NCBI RefSeq assembly: GCF_900105965.1
Contig: NZ_FNTV01000001.1
Location: 3,596,001-3,660,000, forward strand
Origin: Arthrobacter alpinus
Lineage (GTDB): Bacteria; Actinomycetota; Actinomycetes; Actinomycetales; Micrococcaceae
Length of the DNA stretch: 64,000 nucleotides
Reading direction: 5' to 3'
The position numbers and the translations under genes are program-made. Below, piece after piece: positions 8,159 to 16,027 of this stretch. Position 1 is the first letter of the stretch. Each line of letters starts with the position of its first letter. The notes beneath the pieces were generated by a model, which saw only the letters and a program-made list of their open reading frames with translations, was not told the origin of the DNA and did no database searches.

Positions 8159-9106
8159 TTGTCCACCACAAAGCTCGTACCCAAAGCGGGAGCTGGGCAA
8201 GCCGCGTCAGGTCGCATCGGAGACAAAGTCTTCTCCGGTGCGGCCTTGACCGCCGGTGCGCTGATTGTTGCCGTGCTGTTTGCCGTGGCCCTGTTCCTGA
8301 TTGTTCAGGCCCTGCCAACCTTTGGCGCGGCACCCGCCGACATCACCGGGGGTGAGGGGTTCTTCTCCTACATCTTCCCGATCGTCATTGGCACGCTCAT
8401 TGCAGCCACCATCGCCTTGCTCATCGCCACGCCGATTGGTGTGGCCGTGGCCTTGTTCATCTCCCACTATGCCCCCCGCAGCCTTGCTCGCGGACTCGGC
8501 TATGTGGTGGACCTTCTGGCAGCCATTCCTTCAGTTGTCTACGGAGCCTGGGGCGCAAGCTTCCTGGCCTCGAACCTGAAGGTTTCCTACCAGTGGCTCG
8601 CCGACAACCTCGGCTGGATCCCCATCTTTGGTGGCCCCGCCTCCGGTACCGGCAAGACCATTCTGACGGCCGGCATTGTCCTGGCCGTCATGGTGCTGCC
8701 CATCATCGCCTCACTTACTCGTGAGATTTTCCTGCAGGCACCCATGCTGCACCAAGAAGCGGCGTTGGCGTTGGGAGCCACCCGGTGGGAAATGATCCGT
8801 ATGGCTGTTCTGCCCTTTGCCCGCGGCGGCATCATCAGCGCCGTCATGTTGGGACTGGGCCGCGCACTCGGTGAGACCATGGCCGTGGCGCTTGTTCTCT
8901 CCTCTGGACCGTTGATCGCCTCCTTGATCCGTTCCGGCAACCAAACCATTGCCGCAGAAATTGCCCTTGACTTCCCCGAAGCCTTCGGCCTGCGCATGCA
9001 CGAACTCATTGCCGCCGGCCTGGTGCTGTTCCTCATCACGCTTGCTGTCAACATGGTGGCCCGCTGGATCATCAACCGCCACAAAGAATTCTCGGGAGCC
9101 AACTAA
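8159..9106 (+). CDS. pstC: Phosphate ABC transporter permease PstC
   Basis: This 315-residue inner-membrane permease has about six transmembrane segments and the cytoplasmic EAA-type loop (HQEAALALGATRWEMIRMAVLPFARGG) that contacts PstB. The start is a TTG 35 bases after pstS; no better start is visible. Its stop codon overlaps the pstA start by one base (TAATG), so translation is probably coupled. It pairs with PstA to form the phosphate channel. Confidence 0.96.
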   Translation: MSTTKLVPKAGAGQAASGRIGDKVFSGAALTAGALIVAVLFAVALFLIVQALPTFGAAPADITGGEGFFSYIFPIVIGTLIAATIALLIATPIGVAVALFISHYAPRSLARGLGYVVDLLAAIPSVVYGAWGASFLASNLKVSYQWLADNLGWIPIFGGPASGTGKTILTAGIVLAVMVLPIIASLTREIFLQAPMLHQEAALALGATRWEMIRMAVLPFARGGIISAVMLGLGRALGETMAVALVLSSGPLIASLIRSGNQTIAAEIALDFPEAFGLRMHELIAAGLVLFLITLAVNMVARWIINRHKEFSGAN

Positions 9107-10212
9107 TGGCCACGCTCATGACTGAACGCAAGCGCTCCGCCCTGACCCGCGGCCGCCTCCCGCGCTACACCCCGTACGTGATCGCCGTTGCCGCCATTAT
9201 TGTGGCCGCCGCTCTTATGTCGCTGATCGGCTTCAACGTCTTTGGCTGGGCCCTGCTCTCCGCAGTCTTGTTCGCCGTTGGAAACGTCACGGCAGCCGCC
9301 GTCGTCGAGGGCCGCCGCAAAGCAACTGACAAGCTGGCCACCTCGCTCGTGTACGGTGCCTTCCTCGTGGCGCTGCTCCCGCTGGTCTCCGTTATCTGGA
9401 CGGTGCTGGTCAACGGTGTTCCCGGACTGATGGCCCCAGGCTTCCTGACCACCTCCATGAACGGTGTGACAGGCGCCGTGGACAACGCAGCCGTGAAGGA
9501 TGGGACTCCCGTGGTTGGCGGCGTCTACCACGCACTGGTGGGCTCCGTGCTGATTACCCTGTGGGCAACCATCATCTCGGTTCCCGTGGGACTGCTGACC
9601 GCCATCTACCTGGTGGAATACAGCGCCGGAAACCGTTTCTCCAAGGTCATCACGTTCCTCGTGGATGTCATGACAGGCATTCCCTCCATTGTGGCCGGCC
9701 TCTTCGCAGCAGCCTTCTTCGCCATGATCCTGGGGCCAGGCACCAAAACGGGCTTTGTGGCCGCCGTGGCGCTGTCCGTACTCATGATCCCTGTGGTGGT
9801 TCGCTCCAGCGAGGAAATGCTAAAGATTGTGCCCAACGAACTGCGTGAGGCTGCATACGCCCTCGGTGTTCGCAAGTGGCGCACCATCGTCAAGGTGGTC
9901 ATACCCACGGCTATCTCCGGTATTGCCTCCGGTGTCACCCTGGCCATTGCCCGTGTCATCGGGGAGACAGCCCCACTGCTGGTCACTGCCGGATTCGCAA
10001 CCACTATCAACATGAATGTTTTTGCCGGGTGGATGTCTTCCCTGCCCACGTTCATCTACACCCAGATCATGACGCCCACGTCACCGTCCAACCCGGATCC
10101 TTCAACCCAGCGTGCCTGGGCTGCGGCGTTGCTCTTGATCATCCTCGTCATGCTTCTGAACCTCGGTGCCCGCCTGGTGGCCCGCATCTTCGCGCCGAAA
10201 ACCGGCCGCTAA
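9106..10212 (+). CDS. pstA: Phosphate ABC transporter permease PstA
   Basis: PstA is the second channel subunit of the phosphate importer. The 368-residue protein has two extra N-terminal membrane spans before the usual six, as in actinobacterial PstA. It carries the EAA loop [28 protein letters not shown]. The ATG overlaps the pstC stop by one base. pstB follows after 26 bases with its own ribosome-binding site. Confidence 0.96.
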   Translation: MATLMTERKRSALTRGRLPRYTPYVIAVAAIIVAAALMSLIGFNVFGWALLSAVLFAVGNVTAAAVVEGRRKATDKLATSLVYGAFLVALLPLVSVIWTVLVNGVPGLMAPGFLTTSMNGVTGAVDNAAVKDGTPVVGGVYHALVGSVLITLWATIISVPVGLLTAIYLVEYSAGNRFSKVITFLVDVMTGIPSIVAGLFAAAFFAMILGPGTKTGFVAAVALSVLMIPVVVRSSEEMLKIVPNELREAAYALGVRKWRTIVKVVIPTAISGIASGVTLAIARVIGETAPLLVTAGFATTINMNVFAGWMSSLPTFIYTQIMTPTSPSNPDPSTQRAWAAALLLIILVMLLNLGARLVARIFAPKTGR

Positions 10213-10238
10213 ATTCTTGTGAAAAAGGAACTCTAGTT

Positions 10239-11018
10239 ATGTCCAAACGTATCGATGTCAGTGACTTGAATGTTTACTACGGCGATTTCCTCGCCGTGGA
10301 AGACGTCAACATCAACCTTGACGCCAAGTCCGTAACGGCCTTTATCGGCCCGTCCGGCTGTGGCAAGTCCACCTTTCTGCGCACCCTGAACCGCATGCAC
10401 GAGGTCATCCCCGGCGCCCGCGTCGAAGGAAAGGTCCTGCTCGACGGCGACAACCTCTATGCCGACGGCGTGGACCCCGTGACCGTGCGCAGCCAGATCG
10501 GCATGGTCTTCCAGCGTCCCAACCCGTTCCCCACCATGAGCATCCGCGACAACGTGCTGGCCGGTGTAAAGCTCAACAGCCGCCGGATGCCCAAGTCCGA
10601 CGCCGATGCTTTGGTGGAGAAGTCGCTGCAGGGCGCCAACCTCTGGAACGAGGTCAAGGACCGCCTCGAGAAGCCCGGCTCCGGCCTCTCCGGCGGGCAG
10701 CAGCAGCGCCTGTGCATCGCTCGCGCCATTGCAGTCTCACCCGATGTGATCCTGATGGACGAGCCCTGCTCCGCCCTTGACCCCATCTCCACGCTGGCCA
10801 TTGAGGACCTCATCAATGAGCTCAAGGACGAGTACACGGTAGTGATCGTTACGCACAACATGCAGCAGGCTGCGCGCGTCTCCGACAAGACCGCGTTCTT
10901 CAACATTGCCGGCACCGGCAAGCCCGGCAAGCTCATTGAGTTTGCCGACACCACCACCATCTTCAACAACCCCGCCGAAAAGTCCACCGAAGACTACGTC
11001 TCCGGTCGCTTCGGATAG
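10239..11018 (+). CDS. pstB: Phosphate ABC transporter ATP-binding protein PstB
   Basis: PstB powers phosphate import. The chosen ATG at 10239 ([15 protein letters not shown]) follows AAAAAGGA and gives the family's usual 259 residues; the frame extends further upstream but only inside pstA. Visible motifs are Walker [11 protein letters not shown]-loop [10 protein letters not shown], signature LSGGQQQR, Walker B VILMDEP and the H-loop VTHNM. It is the last gene of the operon and is followed by a long palindrome. No phoU-type gene follows, although a DUF47 PhoU-like gene lies on the other strand nearby. Confidence 0.97.
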   Translation: MSKRIDVSDLNVYYGDFLAVEDVNINLDAKSVTAFIGPSGCGKSTFLRTLNRMHEVIPGARVEGKVLLDGDNLYADGVDPVTVRSQIGMVFQRPNPFPTMSIRDNVLAGVKLNSRRMPKSDADALVEKSLQGANLWNEVKDRLEKPGSGLSGGQQQRLCIARAIAVSPDVILMDEPCSALDPISTLAIEDLINELKDEYTVVIVTHNMQQAARVSDKTAFFNIAGTGKPGKLIEFADTTTIFNNPAEKSTEDYVSGRFG

Positions 11019-11036
11019 CAGCCCCGCTCTTCCAGG

Positions 11037-11104
11037 AATGACCCCGATTCCGCTCTCTGACACCGATATCCCGGTATCCGAAAGCGAAATCGGGGTCATT
11101 TTTC
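11037..11104. terminator. Bidirectional terminator between pstB and pit
   Basis: A 13-bp perfect stem AATGACCCCGATT / AATCGGGGTCATT is the base of a 64-base imperfect palindrome, followed by TTTTT on the plus strand. Several internal mismatches become G-U pairs in minus-strand RNA, so it may serve both converging operons. Confidence 0.85.
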
Positions 11105-11113
11105 GTGGAGGGC

Positions 11114-12124
11114 CTAGGTCAGCGGTGACAGGGCTAGAAAGAACACTGCGCCCAGCAGCACGCAGGCCAAGGGGGTAGCGAGCCAGGCGACTGCTATGCG
11201 GGCCAGGATCCGGCCATTGGTGGCTGTGAAGCGCTGGTTGGCCCCAGCCCCGACAATCGCCGCCGTGACGGTGTGTGTGGTGGACAGCGGCATGTGCAGC
11301 CCGATGGCGCCAACGAACAAAAGCCCGGCGGCCACAATTTGCGCCACAAAGCCGCGCATGGGATCCAGCCGGACCAGCCGGTGCCCCAGCGTATAAGAGA
11401 TCCTCCAGCCGCCAAAGAGGGTTCCGACGGTGAGCATCCCCGCCGTGAAGATCGGCAACCACACCGGGATGCTGCCGGCCCCGCTGGCACCGGCCGCCAC
11501 CAATGCCAACAAGACAACCGCCGTGGTGCGCTGACCGTCCTGCAAACCGTGCCCAAAGGCCACGGCGGCACCGGCCACCGCCTGCAGTTGCCGTGTGCGC
11601 CGATTGACCTGACTGGGTGCCGTGTATCGCGCCATCCAAGAGGTGGGGTAAACGGCCACGAATCCCAGCACAAACGCCACAAGGGGGGACACGAGCATCG
11701 GCAGCAGGACAAGCGTCAGGAGTGTCGTATTGATGCCATCCAGCGGCGGATGGCCAATGGCGGCCGATCCCATGGAAGCGCCCACCAGGGCGCTGATGAG
11801 GGCGTGCGTGGAGGACGAAGGGAAACCACGCCACCACAAGTAGATGCCCCACAGGCTGGCCGCGATGAGCCCGGCCAACAGCAACACCAGGCCGTTTCGC
11901 CCCGGAGGCATGGTGAAAAGCTTGTCCGCAAACGTCGCGGCCAACACCGCGCTGGCGAGTGCGCCAAGGCAGTTGAAAACTCCCGCCAGGATGATGGCGA
12001 TTGAAGGGGTCAGGGCCCGGTTTCGAACCGAAAGTGCGACGGCGGTGGAGGCATCTCGGAAGCCGTTGAGGAAGGCGAAAATCGCCGCCGTGACGATCAC
12101 GGCCATTAGAAGGGCGGTGACCAA
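11114..12124 (-). CDS. pitA: Inorganic phosphate transporter, PiT family
   Basis: PiT proteins import metal-phosphate complexes with the proton gradient and act as low-affinity uptake. This 336-residue membrane protein shows the duplicated PiT signature: GFRDASTAVALSVRNRALTP near the N-terminus and AFGHGLQDGQRTTAVV in the second half. The start is TTG three bases after the upstream DUF47 gene, with AAGGA about nine bases before. The DUF47-pit pair is a common actinobacterial operon. Here it converges on the high-affinity pst operon. Confidence 0.93.
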   Translation of the reverse strand: MVTALLMAVIVTAAIFAFLNGFRDASTAVALSVRNRALTPSIAIILAGVFNCLGALASAVLAATFADKLFTMPPGRNGLVLLLAGLIAASLWGIYLWWRGFPSSSTHALISALVGASMGSAAIGHPPLDGINTTLLTLVLLPMLVSPLVAFVLGFVAVYPTSWMARYTAPSQVNRRTRQLQAVAGAAVAFGHGLQDGQRTTAVVLLALVAAGASGAGSIPVWLPIFTAGMLTVGTLFGGWRISYTLGHRLVRLDPMRGFVAQIVAAGLLFVGAIGLHMPLSTTHTVTAAIVGAGANQRFTATNGRILARIAVAWLATPLACVLLGAVFFLALSPLT

Positions 12125-12127
12125 GGC

Positions 12128-12745
12128 TTAAGATTCCTTGACGATGATGCTGCCAACATGTGTGGCTACGGCCCTCATTTGCCGGCTTGCAAAGACTAGT
12201 TGGTCCGCCAGTGCCCGGTACTTGACGAACGTTGTGGGGCTGTGGGCGTCAAGCAGTTCTGTCACTACCACCCTGTGGGTGTGGTCGGCCCGCTTGGCCA
12301 GCCGCAAGATCTCCAGCCAATAGTCTTCCAGGCTGTCCAAATCGTTGAGCGACTTCATGGCGGTGACTGTCAGTTCGGCCTGCCGGGAAAGAATTTCCAG
12401 CTGATCGCTGACCCGGGCGGGAATGCGGTCCAGGCTATACAACTCAATGGCTTCCCCTGCACCCGTGAGTATTTCGCTGGTCTCATTGAGCAGCTGGCCC
12501 AATGCATAGAGGTCTTCTCGGGGCAGGGGATTGATGAAACTGGTCCGCATTCCGGTTAAGAGTGTGGCGAAATCTGAGGATGAGGCGGCTTCGTGCTGGC
12601 GCAGGGATTCGGCGAGCGATGCAAAGTCACCGCGGGCGGCCCCGAGAAGCTCGGCCAAGGTCTGGGTCCCGGCGGTGACGTGTGTGGCCATGCTAGCCAG
12701 TGCCTGAAGTCCGGCAGTCTCCTGTGGGAAAAGTCGAAGCTTCAT
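12128..12745 (-). CDS. DUF47 (PhoU-like) family protein
   Basis: The 205-residue all-helical protein matches the DUF47/TIGR00153 family: MKLRLFPQETAGLQALASMATHVTAG at the start, and a middle segment with LNETSEILTGAGEAIELY. Such proteins resemble half-repeats of PhoU and are almost always encoded beside a PiT transporter, whose activity they are thought to control. It precedes pit by three bases. No PHO-box-like repeat was seen upstream, in contrast to pstS and phoX. Confidence 0.9.
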   Translation of the reverse strand: MKLRLFPQETAGLQALASMATHVTAGTQTLAELLGAARGDFASLAESLRQHEAASSSDFATLLTGMRTSFINPLPREDLYALGQLLNETSEILTGAGEAIELYSLDRIPARVSDQLEILSRQAELTVTAMKSLNDLDSLEDYWLEILRLAKRADHTHRVVVTELLDAHSPTTFVKYRALADQLVFASRQMRAVATHVGSIIVKES

Positions 12746-12806
12746 TCTGAGGCCTTAGTGTTAGCGGATCGGGTCGGCAAATCCGTTGTATTCAGGACAT
12801 AAAAGT

Positions 12807-12890
12807 GGTGTCGAACCGGGAGCGCCTCTCGGCACTGGGCCGCTCAAAGCGGCTATAAAATGGAGCCCGGGGGTTCCACGGTTCGACACC
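12807..12890. repeat. Nested palindromic intergenic element
   Basis: Perfect 12-bp arms GGTGTCGAACCG (12807-12818) and CGGTTCGACACC (12879-12890) enclose 60 bases that contain a second hairpin GCCGC-TCAAA-GCGGC (12839-12853). There is no T tract. It resembles the REP-like elements with TTCGA-rich arms common between genes in Micrococcales. It sits between two minus-strand genes. Confidence 0.7.
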
Positions 12891-12939
12891 GCTTTCAGTC
12901 TGATACGTCTTGGCCCGAGTGTCAACTGGGACCTGTGGA

Positions 12940-13587
12940 TTAGTCCAGTTCGCCCTTGCGCCAAGACTTGGCTGCACCCTCGAGATCCTCGGCCGTTCGC
13001 ACCAATTGATGGGCTTTGTTGGTCAACTTAGTGGAGTGCTCGGGGTGAGCAGCCTCACGCTCGGTGGCCAGCGTTGCCTGCCCCAGGGCAATCACTCGGC
13101 AGAACGCTGCCGAGCGTTCCAGCGCAACGTCAAAGTCGCCGTCGAACGCGCCGGACAGGATGGCGTTGGCCATGACCGTGATCTCCTCAGCGCCCGGGGG
13201 TTCGGCAACTCCGGCCACGGCATTGGCCACCTGGGCCTTCTGCTGTCCGGCACGGAAGAAGACGCTGATGCCTTCAGGATCCTGCAGTGTGGCGGCACGG
13301 AGGGCGTACAGGCGCCACAGGGCGCCAGGTAGCGATCGGGCAGGGCTGGCCGCCCACATCTCTGCGATCGCCTCGAGGCCTTGTTTATCCGCAAGCTTCA
13401 CCAGCCGTTTGGTGACCTCCGGGTCTGTGCTGGCGCGGCCGCTGTGGACCAGTGCGTGAGCTGCGAGGTGGGCCGCCTCGGAAACGCGTGCCGGATCGGT
13501 GCCGCCTGCATACGGCTCAAAGTCGACGGGTGCAAACGGTACGGGCTTGTGCGGCCGGGGAACGTTGGTGGCTGCTCGATCATTCAT
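12940..13587 (-). CDS. Conserved hypothetical protein, mostly helical
   Basis: The 215-residue soluble protein begins with a Pro-rich tail (PHKPVPFAPVDFEPYAGGTDPARV) followed by an all-helical Ala-rich domain. No enzyme motif, membrane span or signal peptide is visible. The segment SLPGALWRLYALRAATLQDPEGISVFFRAGQ may be a substrate- or protein-binding helix pair. I cannot name a family or function. It is a lone gene between a palindromic element and tRNA-Lys. Confidence 0.8.
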   Translation of the reverse strand: MNDRAATNVPRPHKPVPFAPVDFEPYAGGTDPARVSEAAHLAAHALVHSGRASTDPEVTKRLVKLADKQGLEAIAEMWAASPARSLPGALWRLYALRAATLQDPEGISVFFRAGQQKAQVANAVAGVAEPPGAEEITVMANAILSGAFDGDFDVALERSAAFCRVIALGQATLATEREAAHPEHSTKLTNKAHQLVRTAEDLEGAAKSWRKGELD

Positions 13588-13748
13588 GACATGACACTAC
13601 CCCCGCCGCCCGGGTGTGGTCGAGGGAGGCGGGCGGTTGCTGTGCAAATCAACCATGCGATTGCATTCTGGTCCGTGGCGTGCGGTAGTCTGATACGCGT
13701 CAACTTTTGCAAAGATGGATTCATCTTCGTATCGGTTGTCGTTAGGTC

Positions 13749-13821
13749 GGGCCTTTAGCTCAGTTGGTAGAGCATCGGACTTTTAATCCGTGGGTCGCGG
13801 GTTCGAGCCCCGCAGGGCCCA
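13749..13821 (+). tRNA. tRNA-Lys (anticodon TTT)
   Basis: A full cloverleaf of 73 bases: acceptor GGGCCTT pairs with AGGGCCC (with a T-G wobble), D-arm TAGCTCAGTTGGTAGAGC, anticodon loop ACTTTTAAT with TTT, and T-arm GGGTTCGAGCCCC. The 3' CCA is not fully encoded. A strong terminator follows at 13833. Confidence 0.98.
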
Positions 13822-13832
13822 CCGACTTCTTG

Positions 13833-13904
13833 AAAATGCCGCCGTTGGCGCCGCATGTCACCGTGTAAACCGTGGCAAGAGGCGCCAACGGCGGCATTTT
13901 TGCG
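13833..13904 (+). terminator. Terminator after tRNA-Lys
   Basis: A perfect 20-bp stem with arms at 13833-13852 and 13881-13900 (AAAATGCCGCCGTTGGCGCC and its complement), a 28-base loop and a T run at the 3' end. Its first 14 bases are identical to the terminator after hutH at 40267. Confidence 0.9.
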
Positions 13905-13962
13905 TTTGTCACCGGCCGCAATCCGGGCGGCCATCAACGGATCAAGATGGCAAGATGGTTCT

Positions 13963-14796
13963 ATGACAATAATTGCCCCTGCACTTGCCCTGACCATCGC
14001 CGGATCTGAAGCGACAGGCGGTGCCGGCGCCCAAGCCGACTTGAAAACGTTCCAGGAATTGGGCGTCTTTGGCATTGTGAACCTCACCTGCATTGTTTCT
14101 TTTGACCCGAAGGACACCTGGAACCACCGCTTTGTGCCGGTTGACCAGCAGGTCATTGCAGACCAGTTGGAAGCGACGACGGCGGCTTATGGTTCCGCTT
14201 CCGGCGCACCGACCGTTCTTGAGACTGTGAAGATCGGCATGCTGGGCAGCCCGGCCACAATCACCACGGTGGAAACCGCCCTCAAGGCCGGTGGATTCAA
14301 GAATGTTGTGTTGGATCCCGTCCTGATCTGCAAGGGCCAGGAGCCTGGCCACGCACTGGATACGGATCAGGCGCTCAAGGCTCAGATCCTTCCGCTGGCC
14401 ACGTTTGTTACCCCGAACCATTTCGAGGCCGAGTCCCTTTCGGGCCTGACCATCAACAATGTTGCCGACCTTAAGGCTGCTGCCCGCAAGATCCACGAAA
14501 TCAGCGGGGCCGCAGTCCTGGCCAAGGGCGGCGTGCGTCTGGAAGGCTCGGAGGCCGTGGACGTGTTCTTTGACGGCGAAACGCTTGAAGTTCTCTCTGC
14601 TCCCAAGGTTGGCGAAGTCGCCGTGTCCGGTGCCGGCTGCTCCCTGGCCGCTGCCGTGACTGCAGAACTAGCCAAGGGCGCAACACCCCTCGAGGCAGCC
14701 CGCACGGCCAAGACCTTTGTGACCGAGGGGATCAAAAACAGGGTCACCTCCGGCGCTCCGTTCACAGCCTTGTGGCAGGGTGGCGCGCGCGCCTAA
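13963..14796 (+). CDS. pdxK: Pyridoxine/pyridoxal kinase (ThiD-like, PdxK type)
   Basis: The protein phosphorylates vitamin B6 vitamers in PLP salvage; some relatives also act on hydroxymethylpyrimidine. The ATG at 13963 gives 277 residues. It starts with LTIAGSEATGGAGAQADLKTF, the family's substrate loop, and follows the Bacillus PdxK pattern closely: DPKDTWNHRF, VVLDPVLICKG, VTPNHFEAESLSG and the C-terminal anion hole GAGCSLAAAVTAELAKG. The Cys in GAGCS is typical of this subgroup. No thiamine genes are adjacent, which favours a B6 role. A hairpin follows. Confidence 0.88.
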   Translation: MTIIAPALALTIAGSEATGGAGAQADLKTFQELGVFGIVNLTCIVSFDPKDTWNHRFVPVDQQVIADQLEATTAAYGSASGAPTVLETVKIGMLGSPATITTVETALKAGGFKNVVLDPVLICKGQEPGHALDTDQALKAQILPLATFVTPNHFEAESLSGLTINNVADLKAAARKIHEISGAAVLAKGGVRLEGSEAVDVFFDGETLEVLSAPKVGEVAVSGAGCSLAAAVTAELAKGATPLEAARTAKTFVTEGIKNRVTSGAPFTALWQGGARA

Positions 14797-14818
14797 CTGC
14801 TGACACGGCGGCGCGGGC

Positions 14819-14862
14819 ACAGTGCCACCACCATGCACCTGGTTATGGGTGCGTGGCACTGT
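14819..14862 (+). terminator. Probable terminator after pdxK
   Basis: ACAGTGCCAC (14819-14828) pairs with GTGGCACTGT (14853-14862), with an inner GCAC/GTGC pair. The T tract is short (TTGCC), so the call rests on stem strength and position. Confidence 0.55.
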
Positions 14863-14896
14863 TGCCAGCGCCGCGCTGGTGTGCCAAGCTCGCTTT

Positions 14897-15232
14897 ATGA
14901 GCGCCAACGAAGCCCAAGAGTCCGATCCCTTCGACGCCTCCGTCCGGATGACCCGTAACGATTCCCGGCATCGCTACGAGCTCTTTGAACATGAGGAACT
15001 GGCCGTGATCAGTACGTTCAAGGATCTCCCTGGCCACATTGATTTTGAGCACACCATTAGTCAGCCCGGTTTTGAAGGGCGCGGTCTGGCAAAAATTCTT
15101 GCCCGCTATGCCCTCGACGATGTTGTTGCCTCCGGCAAGCGTGTCATCCCGCACTGCCCATATATTTCGCGGTTCATTGCGAAGCACCCGGACCTTTACA
15201 ACCAGTACACAGACTTCCCTGAGGGCCCCTAA
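14897..15232 (+). CDS. GNAT-fold acetyltransferase, YjdJ-like
   Basis: This 111-residue protein belongs to the short GNAT group whose core reads IDFEHTISQPGFEGRGLAKILARYALDD, with the acetyl-CoA loop GFEGRGLA, then a Cys-Pro-Tyr segment (HCPYISRFIAKHPDL). The substrate is unknown. The ATG at 14897 is preferred because the upstream in-frame residues lie over the pdxK terminator. Its TAA is followed immediately by the ATG of the SDR gene, so the two are probably co-transcribed. Confidence 0.85.
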   Translation: MSANEAQESDPFDASVRMTRNDSRHRYELFEHEELAVISTFKDLPGHIDFEHTISQPGFEGRGLAKILARYALDDVVASGKRVIPHCPYISRFIAKHPDLYNQYTDFPEGP

Positions 15233-15994
15233 ATGGAACGTCCAACCGCATTGGTCACGGGAGCCACCTCCGGCATTGGCGCCGAGTTTGCGCAGCAGCT
15301 GGGACGCTCGCAACACGATCTCATCCTCGTTGCCCGGGATGTTGTGCGGTTGGAGGCAAAGGCCGTGAGACTACGGACCGAATACGGCGTTAATGTGGAG
15401 GTTCTGCCTGCAGACTTGGTGACGGACCATGGCGTCGCCTCCGTCTGCGCCCGGCTGGCAGACTCCGCAAAACCGGTCTCCATGCTGGTAAATAATGCAG
15501 GTTTTAGCTTGGTGAATGCTTTCGAGCGGAACACCATTGATGAAGAATCGGCGCACCTGCGCATTTTGGCCCAGACTCCCATGGAGCTAGCGCATGCAGT
15601 TCTTCCGGGAATGCTGGAACGCGGCACCGGAAGCATTATCAATGTGGCCAGTGTTTCGGCGTTCATTCCCCGCGGAACATACGGGGCTGCGAAGTCATGG
15701 CTGGTCAGCTTTAGCCGTTTTGCCAACCTTAGGTATGGGCCAAAGGGAGTGAGGGTAACGGCTGTATGTCCGGGATTCGTGCACACCGAGTTCCATGAAC
15801 GCATGGGGGCCAATATGCGCGGAGTGCGCCCATGGATGTGGCTCGATGCCGGGCGGGTAGTACGTGTTGGCTTGGCCGCCAACATGGCAGGTAAAGCCGT
15901 GAGCATCCCCTCGCGCCGCTATGCCACGCTCATGGCGCTGAACCGGTTGTTGCCGGACCGGCTTGCGGCCGCGGCAGGTAACCGCGGCCGCTGA
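15233..15994 (+). CDS. Short-chain dehydrogenase/reductase
   Basis: A classical SDR of 253 residues. It has the NADP(H)-binding TGATSGIGAEF at 9-19, NNAGF around residue 86, a catalytic Ser in VASVSAF, and YGAAK for the catalytic Tyr and Lys. Substrate loops do not identify a substrate; the sequence is nearest to YqjQ-type reductases. It starts on the base after the GNAT stop codon and converges on the MFS gene at 16028. Confidence 0.9.
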   Translation: MERPTALVTGATSGIGAEFAQQLGRSQHDLILVARDVVRLEAKAVRLRTEYGVNVEVLPADLVTDHGVASVCARLADSAKPVSMLVNNAGFSLVNAFERNTIDEESAHLRILAQTPMELAHAVLPGMLERGTGSIINVASVSAFIPRGTYGAAKSWLVSFSRFANLRYGPKGVRVTAVCPGFVHTEFHERMGANMRGVRPWMWLDAGRVVRVGLAANMAGKAVSIPSRRYATLMALNRLLPDRLAAAAGNRGR

Positions 15995-16027
15995 AATCTG
16001 CCATAAGCGAGGCAATGTTACCGTGGA

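Noticed and set aside
9876..10238. N-terminal extension of pstB into pstA
   Set aside because: The added sequence is an out-of-frame reading of pstA; ATG 10239 has a good ribosome site and gives the normal PstB length.
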